Notes: generated by a model from the letters alone, not told the origin. 64,000 nt of DNA from Granulicella sp. WH15 (GCF_009914315.1 NZ_CP042596.1:3534001-3598000); one strand, 5' to 3'; counted from the stretch's first letter, positions 18,122 through 27,093 are shown. Translations and numbers: made by a program.

Positions 18122-18840
18122 AGCGGGTTGAGGCCCGGTGACGCGAGCCAGGCAGCGTTGGCCCAAAGGCGTTCGGCTCCCTGGTAACGCTCGCTAAAGG
18201 CGGCGATGGCGCGGGCCTCTTCCCCGTCGAGCTGTGAGGCGTAGAGCACGGCCATGCGGCGTTTGAACTCCGCTGGCTGGGCGTGTGTGCCGTGGATGAG
18301 GACGGGAGTGAGTTTGCCGGGCAGTGCAGCGGAATCAGCTTCAGAAGACGTGGCGTAGGGCAGGTCTTCGTAGAAGGCGCAGGGGTGTTGTGTCGAGGCC
18401 AGCAGCGTGGCTTCGCGGACGACGCGGTGATCGACATGGTTGCCGAGCGCCAGCGGCAGAACCAGTGCGTCGAAGGTGTTTTGGTCGAGTGCCTTGTGAA
18501 TCTTTGGGATAGCTGTGTCTTCCGGAGAAGGCTCCAGTGCGAAAACAGTTGCGGGATCGCAGCGCAGGCGGATGGGAGCGTCCTTTAGGTTGAGGTCGAT
18601 CATGGCGAGGCCGGGGATCTGGCGCAGGAAGCTCTCGTCCTCCTTGCGGCGCAGGGCCGAGACGTAGGAGAGCCGATCGTTCTCGTGGACGGTGTCGGCG
18701 TCCGACCAGGGCGCGTGCAACGAGCGGCTGAAGACGTTGAGGATGGTGACGCGGTGGCCACCGGCTCGCCAACGAGTGATGGCGAGGGCGAGCGAAAACG
18801 CGGCAGTGCCACGGTGAGGCGAGAGAATGAGAATCTTCAA
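18118..18840 (-). CDS. PIG-L/LmbE-family protein with altered metal site
   Basis: A 240-residue protein of the PIG-L deacetylase fold. These are Zn-dependent N-deacetylases acting on GlcNAc-type substrates. The second half of the metal site, NHVDH (residues about 137-141), is intact. In the N-terminal motif, normally HPDDE, the sequence is SPHRGTAAFS: the first His is kept but both Asp residues (general base and zinc ligand) are replaced by Gly and Thr. The protein may be inactive or use another mechanism. The start is TTG at 18838-18840. Confidence 0.8.
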   Translation of the reverse strand: MKILILSPHRGTAAFSLALAITRWRAGGHRVTILNVFSRSLHAPWSDADTVHENDRLSYVSALRRKEDESFLRQIPGLAMIDLNLKDAPIRLRCDPATVFALEPSPEDTAIPKIHKALDQNTFDALVLPLALGNHVDHRVVREATLLASTQHPCAFYEDLPYATSSEADSAALPGKLTPVLIHGTHAQPAEFKRRMAVLYASQLDGEEARAIAAFSERYQGAERLWANAAWLASPGLNPL

Positions 18841-18875
18841 GTAGGGCTGCTCCAGCCATCTAGTCTATACGGGCT

Positions 18876-19850
18876 TTATACGGGTGAGTCGCCGTCGGGT
18901 AGTGCGAGCAGCGCCTGAACCACGACGTTGCCCACGCGGTGGGCGTTCTCGAGCGCGGGCAGATAGGCCGAGTAGCGGGCTACTTTGGTTTCGGCTAAGG
19001 ACTCGGCGGCGGTGATACCTGTGCGCTGCTGATCGAAGTTCGAGGCGGTGCGCAGGATCAGGACGCGGTCGAAGTCGATGTGGCCCGCGTCGGCGAGGAA
19101 GCGTAACGACTGGAGGATACCGGTGTCCTCCATGCCGGTGATGGTGTAAGTGGCGGTGTCTTCGGTCTGGTAATTGACCCAGTTGCGCGCGCGCTGGCTG
19201 AGTAGATGGCCGTGCCAGAAGGTCGTGGAGGATAGCTCCGCGCCGCGCAGGACGTAGGGTTTTCTATTTGCAACCTCGGAAGGCACAAATTGCGCACGGC
19301 GCTCGGCCATAGCCGGAGTATCGAGCAGTTCGGTATCTCGGGATAGCTCGAAGGCCCATTCTGAGAGCTTCGAGTTCAGGCGAAAGACGATGCCGTCATC
19401 GCCGTTGAAGCGGTGTGCAAGAGGCTGCTCGTAGGGGATGGATTTGCCGATGGGGACGAAGCCGTCGGGCCACTCTTGCGGGATCTCGCGAGCATCAATC
19501 TCGTGGGCGAAGGAACCGTCCACGACCGTGTCACACCAGACGGCAGAGGCGAGCGAGCCGCGGACCGGGTCGATGCCCGCGATGCCGTTGATGAGGATGA
19601 AGGCATAGGTGAGGTCGAAGCGTGGATCGAGTCCGAGCGCCATCACCGAGGCTGCGGCGCGGGCTGCGCCTACGCCGGTGGTAATAGCCAGAACTCCCTG
19701 CTCGTTGAAGCGTAGATCACGGTAGCCCTGCGGGAATGGGAGGACTGTATCGAGGTGGTTGCGGTCGATCCAGTGACGAAGTTCGCCGGGAACAGGCCCG
19801 GCGTCTGGTTCGAAGGCTGTGATGAGGACTACGCGGATTGGGATGGGCAT
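18876..19850 (-). CDS. Purine nucleoside permease (NUP family)
   Basis: A 324-residue protein of the NUP family (nucleoside phosphorylase-like fold), named from a fungal purine nucleoside transporter. Typical blocks are ITAFEPDAGPVPGELRHWID near the N-terminus, TTGVGAARAAASVMALGLDPRF, LINGIAGIDP, WCDTVVDGSFAHEIDAREIP and ITGMEDTGILQSL. No membrane segment is obvious, so bacterial members could be enzymes or binding proteins instead. No signal peptide is seen. Upstream lies a C plus B repeat composite. Confidence 0.87.
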   Translation of the reverse strand: MPIPIRVVLITAFEPDAGPVPGELRHWIDRNHLDTVLPFPQGYRDLRFNEQGVLAITTGVGAARAAASVMALGLDPRFDLTYAFILINGIAGIDPVRGSLASAVWCDTVVDGSFAHEIDAREIPQEWPDGFVPIGKSIPYEQPLAHRFNGDDGIVFRLNSKLSEWAFELSRDTELLDTPAMAERRAQFVPSEVANRKPYVLRGAELSSTTFWHGHLLSQRARNWVNYQTEDTATYTITGMEDTGILQSLRFLADAGHIDFDRVLILRTASNFDQQRTGITAAESLAETKVARYSAYLPALENAHRVGNVVVQALLALPDGDSPV

Positions 19851-19861
19851 GAAACACCTCT

Positions 19862-20027
19862 GTCCTGCCGGACGGGCCCGCTACGCGCGGAGCGGGCGTT
19901 TCCACGCCTTTTTACTGCTTCGCGTGCTCCTCCCGTTGGTCGGAAATAAGCGATGCTCGCTGCCGACCAACGGGAGGCCCTCAGAAGATTACTTACCCAT
20001 GCTGCCCCGAGAACCGCACGAAGTGCC
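19862..20027 (-). repeat. Composite of repeat modules B and C
   Basis: Read on the minus strand it starts with B (20027 to 19929) and continues into C (19927 to 19862). B holds a perfect 15-bp stem: 19929-19943 pairs with 19963-19977 (CCTCCCGTTGGTCGG) with a 19-nt loop. B begins 7 bp after the ychF stop. C reads CACGCGAAGCAGTAAAAAGG, then AACGCCCGCTCCGCGCGTAG and GGGCCCGTCCGGCAGGAC. The right terminal repeat of B is missing and is replaced by C. Confidence 0.85.
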
Positions 20028-20034
20028 GAAGTAC

Positions 20035-21132
20035 CTAGACGTTGAATTTGAAGAAGAGGATGTCGCCGTCGCGGACTACGTACTCCTTGCCTTCTGAGCG
20101 CAGCAGGCCCTTCTCCTTGACGGCCTGCTCGCTGCCGTAGAGGAAGAGGTCTTCGCAGTGGTAGCAGTCGGCCTTGATGAAGCCGCGCTCGAAGTCCGAG
20201 TGGATGACGCCGGCTGCTCCGGGAGCCTTGGTGCCGCGCTTGATCGTCCACGCGCGGACCTCCTGCACGCCGGAGGTGAAGTACGTGATGAGGTCGAGCA
20301 GGCGGTAGGCGGAGTGGATCAGGCGGTTGAGGCCCGGCTCGGCCAGGCCCATCTCGGCGAGGAACTCGTTGCGCTCGGCGGGGTCTAGCTGCGCGATCTC
20401 GGCTTCCATCTGGCCGCAGATCTTGACCACCTGCGCGCCCTCTTCCGCTGCGCGCTTTTCGACCAGCTCGGTGTATGCGTTGCCGCTCACGAGACTTGCC
20501 TCATCGACGTTGGCAACGTAGAGCTGCGGCTTCATGGTGATGAGGAAGAGGTCGCGGACGTAGACCTTCTCATCTTCGCCGAGGTCGGCCGTGCGGGCGG
20601 GCTTGCCTGCGTTCAGCACGTCGAGCACCTTCTTGAGCGTCTCGGCCTCGGCCTTGACCTTGGCGTCGGACGACGCCTTGGCTGCGCGCTCGATCTTGGC
20701 GTAACGCTTCTCGACCGAGTCGAGATCGGCCAGCAGCAACTCGGTGTTGATGATCTCCATGTCGTGCAGCGGGTTGACGCCGCCGTGGACGTGGACGATC
20801 TCGCCGTCGTCGAAGCAGCGCACGACGTGGCAGATAGCATCGGTCGAGCGGATGTGGCCGAGGAACTGGTTGCCCAGGCCCTCGCCCTTGCTCGCGCCCT
20901 CGACCAGACCGGCGATGTCGATGAACTCCATCGTCGTGGGCACGGTGCGGTTCGGCTTGACGAACGCGGTGATCTTGTCGAGCCGCTCGTCGGGCACGGT
21001 GACGGTGCCGGTGTTGGGGTCGATGGTGCAGAAAGGATAGTTCGCAGCCTGTGCCTTGGCCGACGTGAGGGCGTTGAAGATGGTGCTCTTACCGACGTTG
21101 GGCAGGCCGACGATTCCACAGTTCAAAGGCAT
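20035..21132 (-). CDS. ychF: YchF, ribosome-associated Obg-family ATPase
   Basis: A 365-residue P-loop protein, close to the usual YchF length. YchF (Ola1) prefers ATP over GTP, binds ribosomes and is tied to stress responses. Visible motifs are the P loop GLPNVGKST (9-17), G3 IDIAGLVEGASKGEGLGNQF, and the C-terminal TGS-like domain (LITYFTSGVQEVRAWTIKRGTKAPGAAG, then RGFIKA). The ATG has AAGGAAGAAACC upstream. Two 19-bp direct repeats occupy its leader (21145-21191). Confidence 0.96.
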   Translation of the reverse strand: MPLNCGIVGLPNVGKSTIFNALTSAKAQAANYPFCTIDPNTGTVTVPDERLDKITAFVKPNRTVPTTMEFIDIAGLVEGASKGEGLGNQFLGHIRSTDAICHVVRCFDDGEIVHVHGGVNPLHDMEIINTELLLADLDSVEKRYAKIERAAKASSDAKVKAEAETLKKVLDVLNAGKPARTADLGEDEKVYVRDLFLITMKPQLYVANVDEASLVSGNAYTELVEKRAAEEGAQVVKICGQMEAEIAQLDPAERNEFLAEMGLAEPGLNRLIHSAYRLLDLITYFTSGVQEVRAWTIKRGTKAPGAAGVIHSDFERGFIKADCYHCEDLFLYGSEQAVKEKGLLRSEGKEYVVRDGDILFFKFNV

Positions 21133-21144
21133 GGTTTCTTCCTT

Positions 21145-21191
21145 ATATGTAACTCAATCTGGTCTAAATAAAATTTGTAACTAAAACTGGT
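21145..21191 (-). promoter_or_regulatory. Direct repeats in the ychF leader
   Basis: On the plus strand, ATATGTAACTCAATCTGGT (21145-21163) and ATTTGTAACTAAAACTGGT (21173-21191) match at 16 of 19 positions and are offset by 28 bp. The second ends at the queE stop. The region is AT-rich against GC-rich neighbours and includes one copy of the GTTACAAAT motif. It may hold the ychF promoter or a regulator site. Confidence 0.45.
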
Positions 21192-21875
21192 TCAAACGCC
21201 CTTCTTCATCGGCTCCCAGATATATTTGTGGGTCTGGAGAGAGAGCCGCGCGTCGATGCCGTCGGCCATCATCCACTCGACCAGGATGCGGGGGTCGAGC
21301 GTGGCGTTGTCGGTGGTGCGGAGCGGGCTGGGGTTCTTGTTGAACGCGGGGCTTAGCAGCACGCCGCCGGCCTTCTCGTTCAGGGCGTGCTCGGCGATGA
21401 AGTTGCGGGCGAACTCGTAGTCTTCGCGGTGGCTGAGGACGAACTTGACCTCATCGTTTTTGGTGAGCGCCTGAAGGTTCTCGATGCGAAAGCTGTTGGC
21501 TGCCGCGCCCGCGCCGGGGCACTTGACGTCGACGATCTTGTGCACGGCTTTGGGTACATCGGCGAGCGGGCGTTCGCCGCTGGTCTCCATCATCAGCGTG
21601 TAGCCCTCGGCTAGCAGGCGATCCATCAGCGGCAGTAGCTCTTTGGCCTGTAGCATCGGCTCGCCGCCGGTGAACTCGACCAGCCTGCACGGAGCAAGCG
21701 CCTCGATCTGCGCGACAATCTCGTCCGCCGTGAAGGGCTTGCCGCCGGTAAAGGTGTACTCGGAGTCGCACCAGGCGCAGCGCAGGTTGCAGCCCGCCAG
21801 CCGCACAAAGATGCACGGCAGGCCGGTGAACGAGCTTTCGCCCTGGACCGATTTGTATAGCTCGATGAGATGCAT
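21192..21875 (-). CDS. queE: QueE, 7-carboxy-7-deazaguanine synthase
   Basis: A 227-residue radical-SAM enzyme turning 6-carboxytetrahydropterin into 7-carboxy-7-deazaguanine in queuosine synthesis. The 4Fe-4S cluster cysteines are C29, C33 and C36 (CNLRCAWC, the standard CX3CX2C). FTGGEPMLQ is the SAM-binding motif and the N-terminal ELYKSVQGESSFTGLPCIFVR is typical. It starts 3 bp after the queD stop, so the pair is one operon. queC lies 16 kb away. Confidence 0.95.
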   Translation of the reverse strand: MHLIELYKSVQGESSFTGLPCIFVRLAGCNLRCAWCDSEYTFTGGKPFTADEIVAQIEALAPCRLVEFTGGEPMLQAKELLPLMDRLLAEGYTLMMETSGERPLADVPKAVHKIVDVKCPGAGAAANSFRIENLQALTKNDEVKFVLSHREDYEFARNFIAEHALNEKAGGVLLSPAFNKNPSPLRTTDNATLDPRILVEWMMADGIDARLSLQTHKYIWEPMKKGV

Positions 21876-21878
21876 AAG

Positions 21879-22259
21879 CTACTCGTAGTAGCGGGCGAAG
21901 CTGGTGTCGGTCTCGTAGACCGTGCAGTCTTTGACGCGCACGCGCCCGGCCGACATCTGGTGAACCTGCTCGCGGGTCTTGTCGAAGAAGTACTTCGCCA
22001 GGTTCTCGGCGCTGGGGTTCAGCTCCTTGTCGAAGGGCGGCAGGTCGTTAATCATGAAGTGGTCGAGATACGCGACGGTCGGGCGCAGCACCTGCTTCAG
22101 CAGCTTGAAGTCGAGCAGGAGGCCGGAGCTGTCCAGCTCCTCGCCGACCAGGGTAACGAAGACCTTGTAGTTGTGGCCGTGCGGGTTTTCGCACTTGCCC
22201 TGATAGTTGCGCAGGTAGTGGCCGGAGGAGAAACCTGCTTCCACGGTGACTTCGAACAT
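21879..22259 (-). CDS. queD: QueD, 6-carboxy-5,6,7,8-tetrahydropterin synthase
   Basis: A 126-residue PTPS-family enzyme making 6-carboxytetrahydropterin from dihydroneopterin triphosphate. Zinc ligands are H14, H27 and H29 (SGHYL, NPHGHNY); C23 is the catalytic Cys. YLDHFMIND and the late VYETDTSFARY also match. The ATG at 22257-22259 begins MFEVTV, the family start, with AGAAGGGAAG upstream. A start at 22307 would add 16 residues. Its product feeds QueE directly downstream. Confidence 0.95.
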   Translation of the reverse strand: MFEVTVEAGFSSGHYLRNYQGKCENPHGHNYKVFVTLVGEELDSSGLLLDFKLLKQVLRPTVAYLDHFMINDLPPFDKELNPSAENLAKYFFDKTREQVHQMSAGRVRVKDCTVYETDTSFARYYE

Positions 22260-22335
22260 TGCTGCTGCTTCCCTTCTCTGCCGTGCGGACGCATGGCGCT
22301 TACTCAAACCTTTATTTTACCTGTTTGGCGCGATG

Positions 22336-22581
22336 TTAGCCCTGACGACGCTTTCTGCGAGCCTCTTCGGCGCGCCGCTCCGCCTGCTCGAGGAGCGAGG
22401 AGAGCATTCCGGCGAGCGCAATGATGAGCGACACAACGACGAAGCCGAAGCCCATCGTGCGCCATAGCGACGCGTCGCCGGGCGAACCGGGCTGCTGGGC
22501 GACGTTCGAGAACGACAGCCCGAAGGCCACCAGCGCGAAGAGCATCAGCGTGCCGGAGAGAATGTAGAGGTTGCGTCCCAT
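22336..22581 (-). CDS. Small membrane protein of unknown function
   Basis: An 81-residue protein with two predicted membrane helices (YILSGTLMLFALVAFGLSF and MGFGFVVVSLIIALAGMLSSLL) joined by a short polar loop. The C-terminal tail is charged and helical (EQAERRAEEARRKRRQG). I do not recognise the family. It starts 6 bp after the helicase stop on the same strand, which suggests cotranscription. The 76-bp gap to queD holds no clear terminator. Confidence 0.65.
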   Translation of the reverse strand: MGRNLYILSGTLMLFALVAFGLSFSNVAQQPGSPGDASLWRTMGFGFVVVSLIIALAGMLSSLLEQAERRAEEARRKRRQG

Positions 22582-22587
22582 AGCTAC

Positions 22588-24636
22588 TTACGAGGATACG
22601 TCAGTTGCGAAGAACTGCTCGACGTCGTCAATAGATTGGGTGACCCGGTAGGGCGGCAGCGAGTCCAGAAAGATGCGGCCGTAACGCTGGCGCTGGATGC
22701 GCGGGTCGAGCAGCACCAGAACGCCGCGGTCGTGGAGCGAGCGGATGAGGCGGCCGAAGCCCTGTTTCAACGTGATGACCGCAGAGGGGACCGACAGGTC
22801 GAAGAAGGGCTTGCCGCCCGTCGCCTCGATGGCCTCCATGCGCGCCTTGACCACCGGGTCCGAGGGCACGGCGAAGGGCAGGCGGTCCACGATGACGCAG
22901 GAGAGCTGCTCGCCCTGTACATCCACCCCCTGCCAGAAGGACGACGTGCCGAAGAGGACGGCATTGGGGGTGTCGCGGAACTGTTGCAGCAGCACATGGC
23001 GTGGCGCGGTGCCGTGGAGCAGCAGCGGATACGGCAGCTCGGCCAGCATCCGCTCGTGCATGGCGCGCATCTGGGTGTAGCTGGTGAAGAGGCAGAAGGC
23101 GCGGCCCTGCGAGATCTCAAGCACGCGGCGGATGCGCTCGGCGGCGTGGCCGAAGAAGTCCGGCTCTCGCGGGTCGGGCATACTGGGGGGCAGGTAGAGC
23201 AGCGCCTGGCGCGGGTAGTCGAAGTGGCTGGGGACGACCAGTTCGCGGCCAAAGGGCATCCCGAGGCGCTTGGTGATGTGCTCGAAGCCGCCCGCCACCG
23301 TGAGGGTCGCCGAGGTGAGGACGACCGAGGAGTGGCTCTCGAAGAGCGACGTGGTGAGGAGCTGCGAGACGTCGATGGGCGTGGCCTGTAGGTGGGTGCT
23401 GAAGGCCTGCATCCCCGCGCCACGAGCGAGGTTGCGGACCCCGCCCAGGGCGCGGCGCTCGATCCAGAAGACGACGTTGGGGTCGTCGGATTCGAGCAGG
23501 AACTTGAGGTGCGAGCGGATGTCGCCCGTGCGCTTGAGCAGCCCCTTGGCCTCGTCGACGTTCTTGATGCGCTCCAGCTCGCCTTCGAGCCGTTGCAGCG
23601 CGTTGGCCGCGCCCAGGTAGGCGTCGCCGTCCGATTCGAGGAAGTCCTGGCGGCGATCGAAGGGCATACGGCCGAGCTGCGGGCCTTCGACGGGCAGCGC
23701 GGCGAAGAACATGCGAGCGCGGTCTTTCAGGATGTTGCAGGCGCTCAGCAGCGACGAGGAGAGCGCGTCCTTACTGCGCATCATCAGCTCGACATCGCGG
23801 ATCAGCTCGTCGAAGCGGGCGTTGGTGAGGCCGATGCCGAAGTAGTTGGAGGCTATGTCCTCCAGCTCATGGGCCTCGTCGAAGATGACCGCCGCGGCCT
23901 CGGGCAGGATGCCCGCGTCGGGCGCGTTGGCGGCCTGCTGCTTGATGTTGAGGTCGGCAAAGAAGAGGTGGTGGTTGACGATGATGATGTCGGCTTCGAG
24001 CGCGTTGCGCCGCATCTGGGTGACGAAGCACTGCTCCCAGTCGGGGCAGGTGGTGCCCAGGCAGGCCTCGGTGCGGGCGTCCAGCTTGTGCCACAGGGGC
24101 GAGGTCTCGGGCAGGTGATCGACCTCAGCGCGGTCGCCGGTGGTGGTCTCTTTTTCCCAGACGACGAGCTGGTGGAACTGCTCGATCTCCTCGAGCCCGT
24201 TGAGCAGCGGCGAGTCGCGCAGGGCGTAGAGCTTGGACTTGCAGAGGTAGTTGGCGCGGCCCTTCATGTAACAGATCTTCAGAGGGCCGAGGAGCGATTC
24301 GAGAAAAGGCACGTCCTTGAAGAAGAGCTGTTCCTGAAGGTTTTTTGTACCCGTCGATATGATGACGCGCTGCTGGCGCTCGCGGGCGTAGCGGAGGGCG
24401 GGCAGCAGATAGGCGAGGGTCTTGCCGGTGCCGGTGCCTGCCTCGACTATGAGGTGGCGCTTGTCGTTGAGGGCGGATTCGACGGCCTGGGCCATCTCGT
24501 ACTGGCCCTTGCGGTGCTCGAAGGCGAGCGAGCTGCTGGAGAGGATGCCGCCGGGCGCGAAGAACTCGCGGAGGGTCGGCAGCTTGGGCTGAGGGGGTGC
24601 GGGGACCGCGGGCGAGATCGAGGTCAGCGGAGGCAC
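22588..24636 (-). CDS. Rad3/DinG-family ATP-dependent DNA helicase with Fe-S site
   Basis: A 682-residue XPD-like helicase acting 5'-3' on DNA in repair or replication restart. Walker A is EAGTGTGKT (65-73) and the DEAH box is at 253-256. Four cysteines between motifs Ia and II (C132, C192, C197, C203) fit the 4Fe-4S ligands of DinG/XPD. C-terminal motifs include LTSATL, FGTSSFWQGVDV and QGFGRLIRS. The length is close to DinG and YoaA and no exonuclease domain is present. The start is GTG (24634-24636). Confidence 0.92.
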   Translation of the reverse strand: MPPLTSISPAVPAPPQPKLPTLREFFAPGGILSSSSLAFEHRKGQYEMAQAVESALNDKRHLIVEAGTGTGKTLAYLLPALRYARERQQRVIISTGTKNLQEQLFFKDVPFLESLLGPLKICYMKGRANYLCKSKLYALRDSPLLNGLEEIEQFHQLVVWEKETTTGDRAEVDHLPETSPLWHKLDARTEACLGTTCPDWEQCFVTQMRRNALEADIIIVNHHLFFADLNIKQQAANAPDAGILPEAAAVIFDEAHELEDIASNYFGIGLTNARFDELIRDVELMMRSKDALSSSLLSACNILKDRARMFFAALPVEGPQLGRMPFDRRQDFLESDGDAYLGAANALQRLEGELERIKNVDEAKGLLKRTGDIRSHLKFLLESDDPNVVFWIERRALGGVRNLARGAGMQAFSTHLQATPIDVSQLLTTSLFESHSSVVLTSATLTVAGGFEHITKRLGMPFGRELVVPSHFDYPRQALLYLPPSMPDPREPDFFGHAAERIRRVLEISQGRAFCLFTSYTQMRAMHERMLAELPYPLLLHGTAPRHVLLQQFRDTPNAVLFGTSSFWQGVDVQGEQLSCVIVDRLPFAVPSDPVVKARMEAIEATGGKPFFDLSVPSAVITLKQGFGRLIRSLHDRGVLVLLDPRIQRQRYGRIFLDSLPPYRVTQSIDDVEQFFATDVSS

Positions 24637-24684
24637 GGTGCTGTCACCATCATATGGGTTTCGCCGAATCTTCGCTGAAAAACC

Positions 24685-25833
24685 TCAGCTCCAATTGGCT
24701 ACGATTCTGTTCTTTCCGGCTCTCTTGGCCGTGTACATCAGCTCATCCGCGCGGCGCAGCGCTCGGTCCAGCCCCTCTCCGGCGCGCAGCTCGACGACGC
24801 CGAAGCTCGCCGTAACGATCCGGCCTTTCAGGCCCACCTCACCGAACCTAATATTGGCGATGCCCCGGCGCAGCCGCTCGGCGATCTCCTCGGCCTCGCC
24901 CGCAGCGGGATCGCACAGAAGCACGGCAAACTCCTCCCCTCCCAGCCGCGCCGCCGCATCTCGACTGTGCATGTATTGCAACAGCAGCGAGCCGATCTGC
25001 GAGAGAACCGCATCCCCCGCATGGTGGCCGTGCGTGTCATTGATGGTCTTGAAGTCGTCGAGATCGAAGAGGATCAGGCTGCGGCCCTGGCACTCCATCC
25101 TCACAGCCTGCCCCGCGGCAAACTCCTCAAACCCGCGGCGATTGAACAGGCCCGTCAGCAGGTCCGTGCCTGCCTTGCGCTGCAGCGCGGCCACGATATC
25201 GGCCGCAATGACGGCCGAGGACAGCAGCCCGATCAGGACCGTAAAGATCAGGAAGGAGAAGTTCATCCAGATCCAGAAGGTGGACTGCATCATCCAGACG
25301 CGATCGCTCATGCTGGCTCGATAGCCGATCACACCTTTAGGTCCCATCGTGAGGACCGTCCGCACAAAGAACTGGAGGGCGAAGACCAGAAGCGTCCAGA
25401 ACAGGGCGCGGTCGAGGAGGAGATGCACCCGCCTCATCCGCAGCGCCATCACGAGCAGCAGCGAGGCCAGCCCGAAGTTCATCACGTACTCCCGCCCGTG
25501 CAGCCAGGGGAGGCCGTAGTAGAAGTACGTGGTGAGGCCGACGACAAGGATGGCCACCGTCGCGTTGAGCAGGTGGTTCGACCGCAGGCTCAGCCGCCGC
25601 AGGTTGCCTTCGACGAAGGCCAAGGTCGCGGCGGTGTACAGGGTGCAGTTGACGACCGTATTGAGGCCCAGATCGCTTGGAATCAGCAGGATATGCGACA
25701 GAAGCGCGAGGCTGAACAGAAAAAATGCGGCCGCCAGCCACCGAAGATAGCAGAGCGTTCTCCAGCTCATCCAGATGCCGAAAAAGAGCACGCCGAACAG
25801 GAACGCAATGGCGGGGCCGGCGAGCGTCAGCAC
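24685..25833 (-). CDS. Membrane diguanylate cyclase without intact I-site
   Basis: A 382-residue protein with about six membrane helices in residues 1-215 and a C-terminal GGDEF domain. The active-site loop is GGEEF (298-302), so synthesis of cyclic di-GMP from two GTP is expected. FDLDDFKTINDTHGHHAGD is the metal- and nucleotide-binding strand. At the allosteric RxxD site the Arg is replaced (HSRD), so product inhibition is probably weak or absent. The start is GTG. A second GGDEF protein with similar layout lies at 56862. Confidence 0.9.
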   Translation of the reverse strand: MLTLAGPAIAFLFGVLFFGIWMSWRTLCYLRWLAAAFFLFSLALLSHILLIPSDLGLNTVVNCTLYTAATLAFVEGNLRRLSLRSNHLLNATVAILVVGLTTYFYYGLPWLHGREYVMNFGLASLLLVMALRMRRVHLLLDRALFWTLLVFALQFFVRTVLTMGPKGVIGYRASMSDRVWMMQSTFWIWMNFSFLIFTVLIGLLSSAVIAADIVAALQRKAGTDLLTGLFNRRGFEEFAAGQAVRMECQGRSLILFDLDDFKTINDTHGHHAGDAVLSQIGSLLLQYMHSRDAAARLGGEEFAVLLCDPAAGEAEEIAERLRRGIANIRFGEVGLKGRIVTASFGVVELRAGEGLDRALRRADELMYTAKRAGKNRIVANWS

Positions 25834-26022
25834 ATGGATTCCCGCCTCCGATGGAGGAACGCCGCTTATTTTGAACCCCGAGGACGAAGCATGTCTTTAT
25901 TTTATGGGGGTTACGGAGGCGGTCCATAGGATGATTCGAAGTAATGATGTCCGGTTCAGGAATCGCGCCAGCTTTCGTTGGATACTCCTCGCCGCCAAAC
26001 TTGACTGTCATATGATGCCAGC

Positions 26023-26925
26023 ATGAAGCTCTTTCTCCGGCGAGCATTCCTCTTCGTGCTGACGGGTTGTACCTTCCTCGCAAAAGCGCAAGGCCAGACC
26101 ACCCCGGGAAAGCCCTCCACCGACGGTATTCGCTGTAGCCGGTTCGAATGGAACGCGGGTAAGTCCGTTATGCGGGTTCCCATTACCGTGAACGGTCAGC
26201 ACTATTGGTATCAGCTCGACACGGGAGCCGATGTGGTCATTCCGTATGGAGCCAAGGAGCATGCTGGGTGGACCGAGAAGAGCAGCTTTACTCGCGCTCC
26301 CCGGGTTCAGTTCGCGGGCATGTTCTTCTCCTCCATCCCCGTGTACAGGATGAAAAACATACCCGACAAAGACCTTCAAGGCTCAGTCGGATTGGACATC
26401 CTGGTGGGTCACACGTTCGTGATTGACTTCCCCAGGCAGCGCATCTGCCTTATGAATCGTGCGGACCTGCCCGACGCATTGAATCGAGCAGCAGATTGGA
26501 TTCCCGCACAGATCCGCGACGGCAAGCTATTCCTGAGCGCCGAACTGAATGGCCAGAAGCTGCCTGATCTTATCTATGACAGCGGCGATAGTCCTGATGA
26601 ACTGTCAGTTGACTTCGACCTCTGGAAAGCTGCGACAAACTTGAAAGGTGCCGAAGACACCGCAACTCATCAGGTCGATCAGATCTGGGGAAAAGAAGTT
26701 GAGTCTGTGACAGCAAAATCGACAGGAGATCTTCGGTTGGGACAACACACTTATTCGCATCCCGTCTTGAGCACGACTCCTTCGCGCCCGAATTTCTTCC
26801 GCGACAATGTTTTCGGGGCATCAGGATCATTGGGAAATGCGCTCTTCTTCAGCTCTATCGTGATCCTGGATCTTGGCTCTCATCCTCAATTCGGCGTCGT
26901 ATCGCCGAGTTCCACCGAGCATTAG
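26023..26925 (+). CDS. Retropepsin-like aspartic protease, probable lipoprotein
   Basis: A 300-residue exported protein. The N-terminus has Lys/Arg, then FLFVLTGC, a possible lipobox with Cys16. YQLDTGADVVIP (D66-T-G) is the catalytic loop of retropepsin-like proteases, and VGLDILVGHTFVIDF is the matching later strand. A second, weaker loop DSGDS (D186-S-G) sits about 120 residues on, so one chain could supply both aspartates, as in pepsins. Substrate is unknown. The gene stands alone, divergent from the GGDEF gene. Confidence 0.75.
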   Translation: MKLFLRRAFLFVLTGCTFLAKAQGQTTPGKPSTDGIRCSRFEWNAGKSVMRVPITVNGQHYWYQLDTGADVVIPYGAKEHAGWTEKSSFTRAPRVQFAGMFFSSIPVYRMKNIPDKDLQGSVGLDILVGHTFVIDFPRQRICLMNRADLPDALNRAADWIPAQIRDGKLFLSAELNGQKLPDLIYDSGDSPDELSVDFDLWKAATNLKGAEDTATHQVDQIWGKEVESVTAKSTGDLRLGQHTYSHPVLSTTPSRPNFFRDNVFGASGSLGNALFFSSIVILDLGSHPQFGVVSPSSTEH

Positions 26926-27093
26926 TGACGCCTCGTGACAAGTGAGTGCGGTCTGCGGGGCGAAGCATTTTGTAATTCTGGCACGCTCGACGAAACTGCC
27001 AAAAGAAGCTCCCCTTTACCTCATAAATGGTGACAGATGTGTTCGTGATACCACGAACGCGTGCAAAATACCGCGCAGATCGCTGCGGCTTCC

